Under the pieces are notes generated by a model, which saw nothing but the letters and a program-made list of their open reading frames with translations, searched no databases and was not told the origin of the DNA. A DNA stretch of 36,599 bases from Vannielia sp. (GTDB taxonomy: Bacteria; Pseudomonadota; Alphaproteobacteria; Rhodobacterales; Rhodobacteraceae), in contig NZ_JARGND010000018.1 in assembly GCF_029212645.1 (NCBI RefSeq), forward strand, positions 1 through 36,599, written 5' to 3'. Below are positions 18,703 through 26,092 of this stretch, piece after piece. Position numbers and translations under genes: made by a program. Numbering within the stretch: the first letter of the stretch is position 1; every line of letters begins with the position of its first letter.

Positions 18703-18718
18703 TTATTAGCAACAATAA
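18703..18718. promoter_or_regulatory. LysR-type operator candidate upstream of sat/cysC
   Basis: TTATTAGCAACAATAA is a perfect 5-bp inverted repeat (TTATT / AATAA) around 6 bases. It fits the T-N11-A pattern of LysR-type regulators such as CysB or Cbl. It lies about 80 bp before the start of sat/cysC in an AT-rich patch. Identity of the regulator is inference. Confidence 0.4.
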
Positions 18719-18812
18719 GGCAGAAAATGCCGCTTTGCAGCATCGCCGACAACAAGGTTGCGAAAACGCGCCGTTTTGAGGAACCACATCAACCTGCTCG
18801 GCCTTGATGGCG

Positions 18813-18856
18813 GCGAGGGGCCGCCGCAAGCATGCGCCCCCTCGCTATGGCGTTAG
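18813..18856 (-). terminator. GC-rich hairpin downstream of trxB
   Basis: GCGAGGGG (from about 18813) is complementary to CCCCTCGC about 14 bases further on, immediately beyond the trxB stop. There is no T-run on the transcript strand, so this is a possible Rho-dependent or weak terminator only. Confidence 0.3.
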
Positions 18857-18861
18857 CGGAC

Positions 18862-19866
18862 TCAGGCGCCTTCGCTGGCTGGTGCGCCGTAGCCCAATGG
18901 CAAAGTTTCGTCCTTGCCTTCATCCAGATCCTGCTCGGCAAGCCAACGCTCGGCATCGAGTGCGGCCATGCAGCCCATGCCGGCAGAGGTCACAGCCTGG
19001 CGATATTTGTGATCGGTCAAATCGCCGGCGGCAAATATGCCGGGAATCGAGGTTTCGGTGGAGCCGGGCTTCACCTTCACATAACCGCCGTTGTGAAGCT
19101 CCAGCTTATCCTTCACCAGTTCGGTGGCGGGGGCATGGCCAATGGCAATGAACACGCCCTTGCAGGGGATTTCGGTGATCTCGCCGGTTTGCACGTTCTT
19201 CGCCTTGATGCCTTCAACGCCAAGCGGGTTCTCGGTGCCGATGACCTCTTCGAGCTGGTGGAACCACAAGGGTTCGATCTTGGGGTTTTTCATCAGGCGG
19301 TCTTGCAGGATTTTCTCGGCCCGCAACTCATTGCGGCGGTGAATCAGCGTTACCTTGGAGGCGAAGTTGGTGAGGAACAGTGCCTCCTCAACGGCGGTAT
19401 TTCCGCCGCCGATCACCACAATCTCTTGCCCGCGATAAAAGAAGCCGTCGCAGGTGGCACAGGCCGAGACGCCAAACCCCTTGAACTTTTCTTCGGTCGG
19501 CAGGCCAAGCCACTTGGCCCGCGCCCCGGTGGCGAGAATCACCGCATCGGCGGTGTAGGTGGTGCCGCTGTCGCCTTTGGCAACAAAGGGGCGCGCCTCG
19601 GTGTCCAGCGATGTGATGATATCACCAACGATCTCACAGCCCATCGCCTTGGCGTGGGCTTCCATGCGCACCATCAGATCGGGGCCTTGCACCTCGGTAT
19701 CGCCGGGCCAGTTTTCTACCTCGGTGGTGGTGGTCAACTGGCCGCCCGGCTCGATGCCCTGCACGAGGACCGGTTCCAGCATTGCGCGTGCGGCATAAAC
19801 ACCCGCCGTATAGCCCGCAGGCCCCGAACCGATGATGAGGGTTTTGGTGTGCCGTGTCTCGCCCAT
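18862..19866 (-). CDS. trxB: Thioredoxin-disulfide reductase
   Basis: A 334-residue NADPH- and FAD-dependent reductase that keeps thioredoxin reduced. The FAD site is [18 protein letters not shown] (residues 11-28), the redox pair is C136-A-T-C139 in [10 protein letters not shown], and the NADPH site is [13 protein letters not shown] (about 152-164). The FAD-closing motif [21 protein letters not shown] is near the C-terminus. A GGGGA ribosome site precedes the ATG at 19866; a longer frame upstream is proline-rich and not homologous. It is divergent from an Lrp regulator. Confidence 0.97.
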   Translation of the reverse strand: MGETRHTKTLIIGSGPAGYTAGVYAARAMLEPVLVQGIEPGGQLTTTTEVENWPGDTEVQGPDLMVRMEAHAKAMGCEIVGDIITSLDTEARPFVAKGDSGTTYTADAVILATGARAKWLGLPTEEKFKGFGVSACATCDGFFYRGQEIVVIGGGNTAVEEALFLTNFASKVTLIHRRNELRAEKILQDRLMKNPKIEPLWFHQLEEVIGTENPLGVEGIKAKNVQTGEITEIPCKGVFIAIGHAPATELVKDKLELHNGGYVKVKPGSTETSIPGIFAAGDLTDHKYRQAVTSAGMGCMAALDAERWLAEQDLDEGKDETLPLGYGAPASEGA

Positions 19867-19970
19867 GGTAATTCCCCGTGTGTCTGTTTCTTGGCGGATA
19901 TAAGCTGCAGGACGCGGTAGGGAAAGGGGCACGCACAGGGGCGGCGGCGGCTGCACCTTCAGCCTCTATT

Positions 19971-20000
19971 TCTTGCGCAACTGTGAAACAATCTTGCGCA
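19971..20000. promoter_or_regulatory. Direct-repeat operator candidate between trxB and lrp
   Basis: TCTTGCGCA occurs at 19971-19979 and again at 19992-20000, 21 bp apart, two helical turns. It lies in the intergenic region between trxB and the Lrp/AsnC gene. Spaced same-face sites fit an Lrp-type octamer, but binding is untested inference. Confidence 0.4.
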
Positions 20001-20043
20001 CGCGGTCTCCCCCGCGTAAAAAACGACAAACCCGGAGGTATAT

Positions 20044-20544
20044 ATGTCCACATCCAAACTCGATGAGATCGACCGCAAGATCCTTGCCGAGTTGCAGGCT
20101 GATGGCCGGATGACCAATGTGGCGCTGGCCGAGCGGGTTGGCATTTCTGCGCCGCCCTGTTTGCGCCGGGTGCGCACGCTGGAAGAGGCGGGCTATATCA
20201 AGGGATATCACGCCGAAGTCGACAGCCGGGCATTGGGGTTTGAGGTGCAGGTTTTTGCCATGGTCGGGCTCAACAGCCAAACACAAGCTGACCTTGCCGC
20301 CTTTGAACAGCGTTGCCGCGATTGGCCTCTGGTGCGTGAGTGCCACATGCTCAACGGCGAAATTGATTTCATTCTGAAGTGTGCCGCACCGGATCTGTCG
20401 AGCTTTCAGAACTTCCTGACAGAAGACCTGCTGCGAGCAGACAACGTGGCGAGCCTGAAAACCTCGCTGACCATCCGCTGCGCCAAAGACGAACCCGGCG
20501 TGCCTTTTGATGTTCTAGAAGACCGGCTGGCAAAATCAGCCTGA
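20044..20544 (+). CDS. Lrp/AsnC family transcriptional regulator
   Basis: A 166-residue regulator: AsnC helix-turn-helix (about residues 5-62, IDRKILAELQADGRMTN, then VALAERVGISAPPCLRRV) and a RAM effector domain (about 70-150, RECHMLNGEIDFILKC). GGAGG lies 8 bp before the ATG, an unusually strong site. Similarity to E. coli Lrp is closer than for the other regulator at 8450 because of the longer C-terminus. It is divergent from trxB, a neighbourhood I recall as common in Rhodobacterales. It may be a global amino-acid-responsive regulator; targets are not visible. Confidence 0.93.
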   Translation: MSTSKLDEIDRKILAELQADGRMTNVALAERVGISAPPCLRRVRTLEEAGYIKGYHAEVDSRALGFEVQVFAMVGLNSQTQADLAAFEQRCRDWPLVRECHMLNGEIDFILKCAAPDLSSFQNFLTEDLLRADNVASLKTSLTIRCAKDEPGVPFDVLEDRLAKSA

Positions 20545-20582
20545 CGCTCCTCGTTACGCTTCTTCGGCAAAAGCTCTGCGCT

Positions 20583-21398
20583 CTACGCGGCCTGAAGGTT
20601 TTCCACCTCAAAGGCGGTGAGTCGGGGAATGTCCATTGGCCCGAAGTCTTCAAGCCGGTCGATATGCGGGAAAAGTGTGAGGAACAGCGCCCCCATTTCG
20701 CGATCATGCAGCGCCTCGGCTTGCAGGCCGGGGTGGTAGCTTTCAACCTCCAGACCATTGGCATTAAAGGTTTGCTGACCGTCAAAACAGAGTTGCCATA
20801 CCTTTTGTGGTGACACTGGCGCGATCTCGGTCACGCTCACACCATCCGCGAAGGCCCGTGCCGGGGCAAAGGCTTCTTCGGTCCCAACAATCTGATAGCA
20901 GGCGCCCGAACGATAGAGCAGCCGGGCGCGGGGGCCGAGCATCAGGTCTGGTCCGGGGCGGCTGAGGCCAAAGCTGTCTGCCGAAACGCGCAAAAGGCGC
21001 TGAGGCTCACGCCCGGGGGAGAGCGAGGCAAGCTCTCCGCTGTCTGGAAACACCGTCATTGAGCCGATCCAGAGAAGCGGCTGCGGGCCATTGGCCGTTT
21101 CGACCAGGGCACCGGGGAGGATATCTTCCACGGCGGTTGGGCCATCCACCGTGGAGATCAAGGCGCCGCGGCCAAGGGCCGAAAACGCATCCTCAAAAAG
21201 TGGGGTGGCCGGAGCCACCCGCTGAAACTCGTCGATATTACCGTTGGAAGCGAGATAGTTAACCTCGTAGCGGCGGGTCAGAGGCATGCTCCGCCGAGGC
21301 TTGGGTTTGGGCTCCGATCTGGAGGCCCAGGAGGGACGCCCACCAGGGCGCGTAGGGTCCGTCGCGAGGCCGGCGACGGGATGGCGAGGGTACACCAT
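20583..21398 (-). CDS. Hint-domain protein without catalytic cysteine
   Basis: A 271-residue protein. Residues about 75-225 look like the Hint (hedgehog/intein) beta-fold found in many Rhodobacterales proteins: RGALISTVDGPTAVEDILPGALVETANGPQPLLWIG at the start and VWQLCFDGQQTFNANGLEVESYHPG at the end. The first position of a splicing or autoprocessing Hint domain is normally Cys (or Ser); here the strand begins Gly-Ala-Leu, so self-cleavage is unlikely. The N-terminal 40 residues are Pro/Arg-rich. The start at 21398 has AAGGA about 12 bp upstream; ATGs inside or further upstream are possible. Function is unknown. Confidence 0.8.
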   Translation of the reverse strand: MVYPRHPVAGLATDPTRPGGRPSWASRSEPKPKPRRSMPLTRRYEVNYLASNGNIDEFQRVAPATPLFEDAFSALGRGALISTVDGPTAVEDILPGALVETANGPQPLLWIGSMTVFPDSGELASLSPGREPQRLLRVSADSFGLSRPGPDLMLGPRARLLYRSGACYQIVGTEEAFAPARAFADGVSVTEIAPVSPQKVWQLCFDGQQTFNANGLEVESYHPGLQAEALHDREMGALFLTLFPHIDRLEDFGPMDIPRLTAFEVENLQAA

Positions 21399-21734
21399 GC
21401 GAACGATCCTTTCGGTCCGGTCACATCTGCTTGGTCCCCACCAAGAAGCGCAGAAGGACATTTCTTGAGGCTGAAATTGGTCGAGAATCGCCGAAATTGT
21501 CAAAAATTCGAAACGATTTGGCACTTTGCGCGGATCAATTCCGGGGCGAGTGACACCACTGTTTCGAGCGGCGCAACGAATCTGCCCTATTCTGATTCCC
21601 CGGCACCGAAATGCGGCGGATAAAAGATGCCGGAATCAAGACCGCCCGCCGAGGGAGGATCCGGCGGGCGGTATTTTAACCACCTCAGAACATGCCCCCA
21701 TGCACCCGAAGTTGGTTATTCTGATGCAGGCCGG
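21399..21734. other. Sparse intergenic DNA upstream of the Hint gene
   Basis: This stretch has no convincing gene. It is AT-richer than its surroundings near 21470-21540 (runs such as GAAATTG and AAAATTCGAAACG), which probably includes the leftward promoter of the Hint gene. A strong hairpin sits at 21641-21672. Long open frames on the plus strand here lack ribosome sites and recognisable domains. Confidence 0.45.
21641..21678 (+). terminator. Strong 11-bp stem hairpin with T-run
   Basis: ACCGCCCGCCG (21641-21651) pairs perfectly with CGGCGGGCGGT (21662-21672) around a 10-base loop, then TATTTT on the plus strand. The nearest genes on either side are leftward, so a plus-strand transcript ending here has no visible gene. 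On the minus strand it lies about 60 bp beyond the stop of the 47-residue protein and may also terminate that transcript. Confidence 0.55.
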
Positions 21735-21878
21735 TCAGGCCGAGAGCAAATTGAGCTGGCTCATCGCCTGGCTGCGGCGTGCGATCATGGAGGCCCGACG
21801 TGCGCCGCGCTCCCATGGCATTTGCACGTTCAGCTCATTGGCGGCCTCTGCGGTGGTCTTGATCCAGCGCGTTTTCAT
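21735..21878 (-). CDS. Small basic protein, 47 residues
   Basis: MKTRWIKTTAEAANELNVQM is followed by PWERGARRASMIARR and ends in QLNLLSA. The net charge is positive, there is no membrane segment and no named domain. GGAG lies about 12 bp before the ATG at 21878, deciding the start; a longer frame upstream is not supported. I believe similar 45-50-residue proteins with a PWxRGxRR core occur in other roseobacters, but no function is known to me. It stands alone between the Hint gene and pgeF. Confidence 0.6.
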   Translation of the reverse strand: MKTRWIKTTAEAANELNVQMPWERGARRASMIARRSQAMSQLNLLSA

Positions 21879-22190
21879 CTCATTTGCTCCTACTCGTCCT
21901 GTTCTGTTGGTTACACTGCCTCCGGGCGTTTGCTGGCTGAACCAATTCGTTGCCCGATTGAGAACAATCTGCCTGCCCAATGGGGCGGCGATTTGACGAG
22001 TCATGAAAAACCTGAAGAAAACTTGCGCCAAACGGCTCGGAGATTGCGGCTTTCCGGGTCTCAGGGCGCTGCGGCCCTAAAAATAAGGGGATTGGCGCCA
22101 TGAGGAAACAGTCTGGCTTGGCGGGTGGTCATTGTTTCGCGCGGTGAATGGGGCGGCGGCTTGGCGCGGGGTGCCCCGGTTCTGCCCAGA
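21879..22190. other. Intergenic DNA downstream of pgeF
   Basis: No gene is seen. Around 22060-22085 a short inverted repeat (AGGGC / GCCCT) is followed by an A-rich stretch, and small G-rich hairpins lie near 22165-22185. The promoter of the 47-residue protein should lie in the left part, but I cannot pick convincing boxes. Confidence 0.4.
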
Positions 22191-22946
22191 TCAGAGGCGG
22201 ATCACCGAGATGAGTCGCCCGTAATCGGCCTCTTTCAGATGAACCGAGCGACGATAGGAATAAAAGCGATCCATATCGGAATAGGTGCAGTGGCCGGTCC
22301 ACTCGGCCTTTACCCCTGCCTCGCGCAGCTGGTGCAGGCCAAAGCTGGGCAGGTCAAAATGCATCCGATCACCTTCACCGCCTGAAAAGAAGCGAGCGTA
22401 GCCCTCATCCTCTGCGAGGAAGGTTTCAAAAAAATCCGGGCCAACCTCGTAGGCGCGTTGGCTGATGCAGGGTCCGATCACGGTTGTGATGCGCTCCGGT
22501 CTGGCGCCAAGGGCCGACATGGCCGCAATCGTCGCCTCCAACACCCCGCCGATAGCGCCTTTCCAGCCCGCATGGGCCGCACCGATCACCCCGGCTTCGA
22601 TGTCGGCAAACAGCACGGGCTGGCAATCGGCGGTGAGGATGCCAAGCGCGACCCCCGGTGTGCTGGTGACCATCGCATCGGCCTTGGGGCGCGGATCGCT
22701 CAACGGGTCGGTGACGGTGACAACATCGGGAGAGTGGACCTGATGCACCGTCAGCAGGTTCTCTGCTTCCACCTCCATCGCCTCGGCCACGCGGGCGCGG
22801 TTTAGCGCAACGGCGTTTTGCAGGTCCGAAGACCCGCCACCGCAGTTCAGCCCCGCAAAGATGCCTGAAGACGCCCCACCGCGACGGGTGAAGAACCCGT
22901 GGGTCAGCGGGGCGAGGGAGCGGCTGGTGATGATATCGAGAGCCAT
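22191..22946 (-). CDS. pgeF: Peptidoglycan editing factor / multicopper-like laccase-domain protein
   Basis: A 251-residue protein of the DUF152/Cu-oxidase_4 family (YfiH, LACC1-like). The metal-site motifs are intact: HQVHS (about residues 68-72), LTADCQPVLF (about 104-113) and AAHAGWKGA (about 123-131), with IGPCIS (about 157-162). In E. coli the homologue removes wrong L-Ser peptides from peptidoglycan precursors; purine nucleosidase activity is known for relatives. It is the last gene of the lgt-midA-pgeF unit, 4 bp after midA. ATG at 22946 gives the standard N-terminus. Confidence 0.94.
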   Translation of the reverse strand: MALDIITSRSLAPLTHGFFTRRGGASSGIFAGLNCGGGSSDLQNAVALNRARVAEAMEVEAENLLTVHQVHSPDVVTVTDPLSDPRPKADAMVTSTPGVALGILTADCQPVLFADIEAGVIGAAHAGWKGAIGGVLEATIAAMSALGARPERITTVIGPCISQRAYEVGPDFFETFLAEDEGYARFFSGGEGDRMHFDLPSFGLHQLREAGVKAEWTGHCTYSDMDRFYSYRRSVHLKEADYGRLISVIRL

Positions 22947-22950
22947 GCGG

Positions 22951-24003
22951 CTAAAACCCCGGAGGTGTTGCGGTGGAGGTTGGGTGGAGGGCGAGACACT
23001 GGAACAGCGTTCCCATTTCCTGCGGGTGGGTCAAGCGGCGATGCGCGGCAATGTGGCTTTCCAGGGCCGCACCGCCAAGGTTTTGCGCCAGGGCCTGCGC
23101 CCGCGCGGTGATGCCCAGCCGCTCCAGAAACACGCCCTGCGGGGTGAGCGGGGCGGCCTCGGTTGGGCCACGTGCTGCGGAAAGCGCGCCAAAATCCACA
23201 TGCGCGGTAAGGTCAGCCTCGCCGGGCAGGGTGAGCGGATCAACAGGCTGGTGCGCCTTGATGGCCTGCAATGTATCGCCTTTGGAAATGGGTGCGCCGT
23301 AATCAATGATCAGCGCCACGCCAGCACGGGCAGCAGCGAGACGCGCACCAATTTCAGAGGCAATCCGGGTGGCGGGAGCACAGGTTTCAACGATGTCGTC
23401 GGGGGTGGTATCATCAAGGCGGTGGGCGAGGGCGGGCGCATCGGTTTCGATGTCTCTATATGTAAGCGTGTCGCCCTCGGCCCCGATATGCCGCTCGGCC
23501 CAGCCAGAGGGGGTGCGGATGAACTGGCGGATCGGCAGCGCATCAAAGAACTCGTTGGCCACGAGGTAGAGCGGCATTTTGGGCAGGTTCTCAATAGTGT
23601 CGGCCCAGGTGGCCGTGGGCATCAGCCCGGCCTGGGCTTTGCGCAGCACCGGGCTTGTTTCAACCAGCACGACCTGAGCGGCCTCGGCAAAGCCCGGAAC
23701 CTTTGCGGCGGCACGCAGGATATCAGCCATCAGCGTGCCGCGCCCCGGCCCCAACTCGGCCAGCATGAAGGGCGTCGGGCTGCCCTGATCGAGCCAGACC
23801 TGCGCCAGCCAAAGCCCGATAAGCTCGCCGAACATCTGGGAAATTTCCGGCGCGGTGATGAAGTCTCCCTGCGCGCCAAGCGGGTCACGGGTGATGTAGT
23901 AGCCGTGCTCGGGGTCAGCGAGGCAGGCCGCCATATAGGCCTCAACGGTCAGCGGGCCTTCGGCCTTGATCCGGGCCAGCAGCTTGGGAAGCAGGCCGCT
24001 CAT
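22951..24003 (-). CDS. MidA/NDUFAF7-type SAM-dependent methyltransferase
   Basis: A 350-residue protein of the DUF185 (Methyltransf_28) family. An N-terminal helical region has MAACLADPEHGYYITRDPLG and GDFITAPEISQMFGELIG, followed by the SAM loop ELGPGRGT at 83-90. The mitochondrial homologue methylates an arginine of complex I subunit NDUFS2, so a respiratory-complex role is plausible. It overlaps the lgt stop by 4 bp (ATGA) and sits 4 bp before pgeF. The neighbouring order lgt-midA-pgeF is a conserved alphaproteobacterial group. Confidence 0.93.
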   Translation of the reverse strand: MSGLLPKLLARIKAEGPLTVEAYMAACLADPEHGYYITRDPLGAQGDFITAPEISQMFGELIGLWLAQVWLDQGSPTPFMLAELGPGRGTLMADILRAAAKVPGFAEAAQVVLVETSPVLRKAQAGLMPTATWADTIENLPKMPLYLVANEFFDALPIRQFIRTPSGWAERHIGAEGDTLTYRDIETDAPALAHRLDDTTPDDIVETCAPATRIASEIGARLAAARAGVALIIDYGAPISKGDTLQAIKAHQPVDPLTLPGEADLTAHVDFGALSAARGPTEAAPLTPQGVFLERLGITARAQALAQNLGGAALESHIAAHRRLTHPQEMGTLFQCLALHPTSTATPPGF

Positions 24004-24929
24004 GCCGCAGTGGCGCGGGCCTTGCGGCGCAGGGCGTAGATGATAAAGCCAAGCCCGAGCGCGACCATGGGCAGCGACAGGGCCTGCCCCATCGTGATGC
24101 CAAAATCGCCAAGGCCGATGACATAGCCATGCGGGTTATCAACGCTCATGAACTGCCTGTCAGCCTCGCGGAATTGCTCCACGATGAGCCGGGAAATGCC
24201 GTAGCCTGCGAGGAAGATACCCAAGAGCAGACCTGGGATTTTAAGCGCACCACGGCGGGCCATGATGAACAGGATCGTGCCCAGGAGCAGCCCTTCCAGC
24301 CCCGCCTCGTAAAGCTGCGAGGGATGGCGGGCCAGCTCGGTGCCGGTGTAAAACCACTCGCCTTCAACCGGGCAGCCCTGGGCCACGGTGTCGTAGCACA
24401 TTCTGGGGAATTTCACTGCCCAGGCCACATCGGTGGGGCGGCCATAAAGCTCGCTGTTGATAAAGTTGGCGATACGGCCAAAAAACAGCCCCGGCGGCAC
24501 GCAGACGGCCAGCATATCGGCGACGTTGATCTTGGTGATCGCGTGGCGGGCGCAAAAGATCCACACGCCAATGATCACCCCCAACAGCCCACCGTGGAAG
24601 GCCATTCCGCCATCCCAAACCCGCAAGATGCTGGCGGGATCGGCGACATAATCGCCCGGTTTGTAAAAGAGCACATAGCCCAGCCGCCCGCCCAACAGGA
24701 TGCCAAGAACGATCCATGTGAGCATGTCGTCGCCCTGATCGCGGGTCATGGGAGAGCGATTGGCGGGCCACAGACGATCACTGACGATCATCCAGATGCC
24801 AAGGCGCCAGCCCACGATGATGCCAGCGATATAGGCCAGCGCATACCACCGCAGCGCGAACTCCATGCCAAAAAGCGGGAGGGTGAAGATCGCCGGGTCG
24901 ATCTCGGGGAAGGGGATAAGAGCCTGCAT
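24000..24929 (-). CDS. lgt: Prolipoprotein diacylglyceryl transferase
   Basis: A 309-residue inner-membrane enzyme with about seven helices that transfers diacylglycerol from phosphatidylglycerol to the lipobox cysteine of prolipoproteins, the first step of lipoprotein maturation. The Lgt signature GRIANFINSE lies at 151-160, preceded by the HGGLLG segment at 112-117. The ATG at 24929 starts MQALIPFPEIDPAIF; a longer frame upstream overlaps ubiK and is rejected. It is the first gene of lgt-midA-pgeF and is divergent from ubiK, with about 100 bp between. Confidence 0.96.
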   Translation of the reverse strand: MQALIPFPEIDPAIFTLPLFGMEFALRWYALAYIAGIIVGWRLGIWMIVSDRLWPANRSPMTRDQGDDMLTWIVLGILLGGRLGYVLFYKPGDYVADPASILRVWDGGMAFHGGLLGVIIGVWIFCARHAITKINVADMLAVCVPPGLFFGRIANFINSELYGRPTDVAWAVKFPRMCYDTVAQGCPVEGEWFYTGTELARHPSQLYEAGLEGLLLGTILFIMARRGALKIPGLLLGIFLAGYGISRLIVEQFREADRQFMSVDNPHGYVIGLGDFGITMGQALSLPMVALGLGFIIYALRRKARATAA

Positions 24930-25032
24930 GGGGGCAATTGGCCGCGCCGGGGGGACAGTGTCAACCTTGCAAATTGGCCCTGAGGCCCCATATATCCCCC
25001 CAACGCCACGCCCAAAAAGGAGCCCCGGCCCA

Positions 25033-25278
25033 ATGCAGACCCGCAACAAGATTTTTGATGACCTTTCGCAGCTGATGACCAATGCGATGGGCGTCGCACA
25101 AGGGGCCAAGGGTGAGGCCGAGACCGCGATGAACAGCCTGGTGGATCGCTGGCTCGCCGATCGGGATTTTGTGACCCGAGAAGAGTTTGATGCGGTGCGC
25201 AGCATGGCTCAGAAAGCCCGTGAAGAGAACGAAGCGCTGAAAGCTCGGCTTGATGCGCTGGAAGCCGACAAGGGCTGA
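25033..25278 (+). CDS. ubiK: Ubiquinone biosynthesis accessory factor UbiK (BMFP domain)
   Basis: An 81-residue protein of the BMFP/YqiC family. MQTRNKIFDDLSQLMTNAMG is followed by a C-terminal coiled coil, REEFDAVRSMAQKAREENEALKARL. The E. coli homologue, a membrane-fusogenic trimer, assists ubiquinone synthesis under aerobiosis. AAGGAG lies about 12 bp before the ATG at 25033; an upstream frame extends into the lgt promoter and is rejected. A terminator follows at 25302. Confidence 0.85.
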   Translation: MQTRNKIFDDLSQLMTNAMGVAQGAKGEAETAMNSLVDRWLADRDFVTREEFDAVRSMAQKAREENEALKARLDALEADKG

Positions 25279-25301
25279 CGGCGGCTCATTCGCTCCAACG
25301 C

Positions 25302-25334
25302 GCCCGGCGGCTTTATGGCTTGCCGGGCTTTTTT
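25302..25334 (+). terminator. Rho-independent terminator of ubiK
   Basis: GCCCGGC (25302-25308) pairs perfectly with GCCGGGC (25322-25328) around a 13-base loop, followed by TTTTTT. It lies 24 bp after the ubiK stop. Confidence 0.85.
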
Positions 25335-25350
25335 GTGCCCGGACGGGAGG

Positions 25351-25439
25351 TTATCCACAGGAGCCTCGCTATATCTGGCGGGTGCCTGCTTTTTCTCCAC
25401 AACTTATTGTCGAATGCCTCAAGTTTTGGCTTTACACAT
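25351..25439 (+). promoter_or_regulatory. DnaA-box-like cluster upstream of YbjN gene
   Basis: TTATCCACA (25351-25359) is a perfect match to the strict DnaA box. TTCTCCACA (25393-25401) is one mismatch away, and TTTACACAT (25431-25439) is more distant. The area is locally AT-rich. The neighbours (ubiK, YbjN, proC) are not the usual origin neighbours, so this could be a DnaA-regulated promoter or chance. Confidence 0.3.
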
Positions 25440-25558
25440 GCCCGTATTCCCGCGCACCATATCTAGTAAGTGCTGGGGGCCTTCCCACCGCACTTAGAGC
25501 AGGCAACAAGCTTTGGCGTCGTCAAGAACGGCCGAAGCAAACAATGAAGGGGCCGGGC

Positions 25559-26062
25559 ATGTCACTTTCCGAAGAATATCTGGAATCCGAGGATCTGCAT
25601 CCGATCGACATCGTCGAGAATTTGGCAGAACACCACGCATGGGATTTTGACCGTATCGCTGATGATCAGATCGCGATGGCGGTTGAAGGACAGTGGCGCA
25701 CCTATTCCATCACCTTGGCCTGGTCGGGCTATGACGAAACGCTGCGCCTGATCTGCACCTTCGAGATGGAACCCCCTGAAGATAAACTGCTTCAGCTTTA
25801 TGAAGTGTTAAACCGGGTCAACGATATGTGCTGGGCCGGCGCTTTCACCTTCTGGAACGAGCAAAAGCTGATGGTGTATCGTTATGGTCTGGTGATGGGT
25901 GGCGGGCAAATGGCCCACCCTGAGCAGATCGACAAGCTGATCAACGCCGCCGTCAGCGCCGCCGAGCGGTTTTACCCGGCGATGCAACTGGTTGTCTGGG
26001 GCGACCGCTCTGCCGAGAATGCCATGCAGGTGGCGATTGCAGAGGCCTACGGGCGCGCCTAA
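25559..26062 (+). CDS. YbjN domain-containing protein
   Basis: A 167-residue cytoplasmic protein of the YbjN family. The pattern WDFDRIADDQIAMAVEGQWRTYSITLAW, then LICTFEMEPPEDKLLQLYEVLNRVNDMCWAGAF with alternating strands and helices, fits this type III secretion chaperone-like fold. Its biochemical role is unknown; in Enterobacteria YbjN affects stress and motility. AAGGGG lies about 8-13 bp before the chosen ATG; an ATG 15 bp upstream overlaps that site. It is 30 bp before proC and probably cotranscribed. Confidence 0.87.
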   Translation: MSLSEEYLESEDLHPIDIVENLAEHHAWDFDRIADDQIAMAVEGQWRTYSITLAWSGYDETLRLICTFEMEPPEDKLLQLYEVLNRVNDMCWAGAFTFWNEQKLMVYRYGLVMGGGQMAHPEQIDKLINAAVSAAERFYPAMQLVVWGDRSAENAMQVAIAEAYGRA

Positions 26063-26067
26063 TCTAC

Positions 26068-26086
26068 CCCCCGAACCACACGGGGG
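26068..26086 (+). promoter_or_regulatory. Hairpin sequestering the proC ribosome site
   Basis: CCCCCG (26068-26073) can pair with CGGGGG (26081-26086) around a 7-base loop. The right arm contains the only Shine-Dalgarno-like GGGGGA before the proC ATG. Translation of proC may need ribosomes from the upstream gene or an unfolding event. The structure is predicted by eye. Confidence 0.4.
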
Positions 26087-26092
26087 ATCACC

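Noticed and set aside
18832..19920. 362-codon plus-strand frame over trxB
   Set aside because: Antisense shadow of thioredoxin reductase.
22861..24039. 392-codon plus-strand frame over midA
   Set aside because: Antisense to midA, whose motifs are intact; no start signal or homology.
25279..25558. Chromosome origin at the DnaA-like boxes
   Set aside because: Only one perfect box, and none of the genes I would expect near an alphaproteobacterial origin (hemE, dnaA, parAB) is present.
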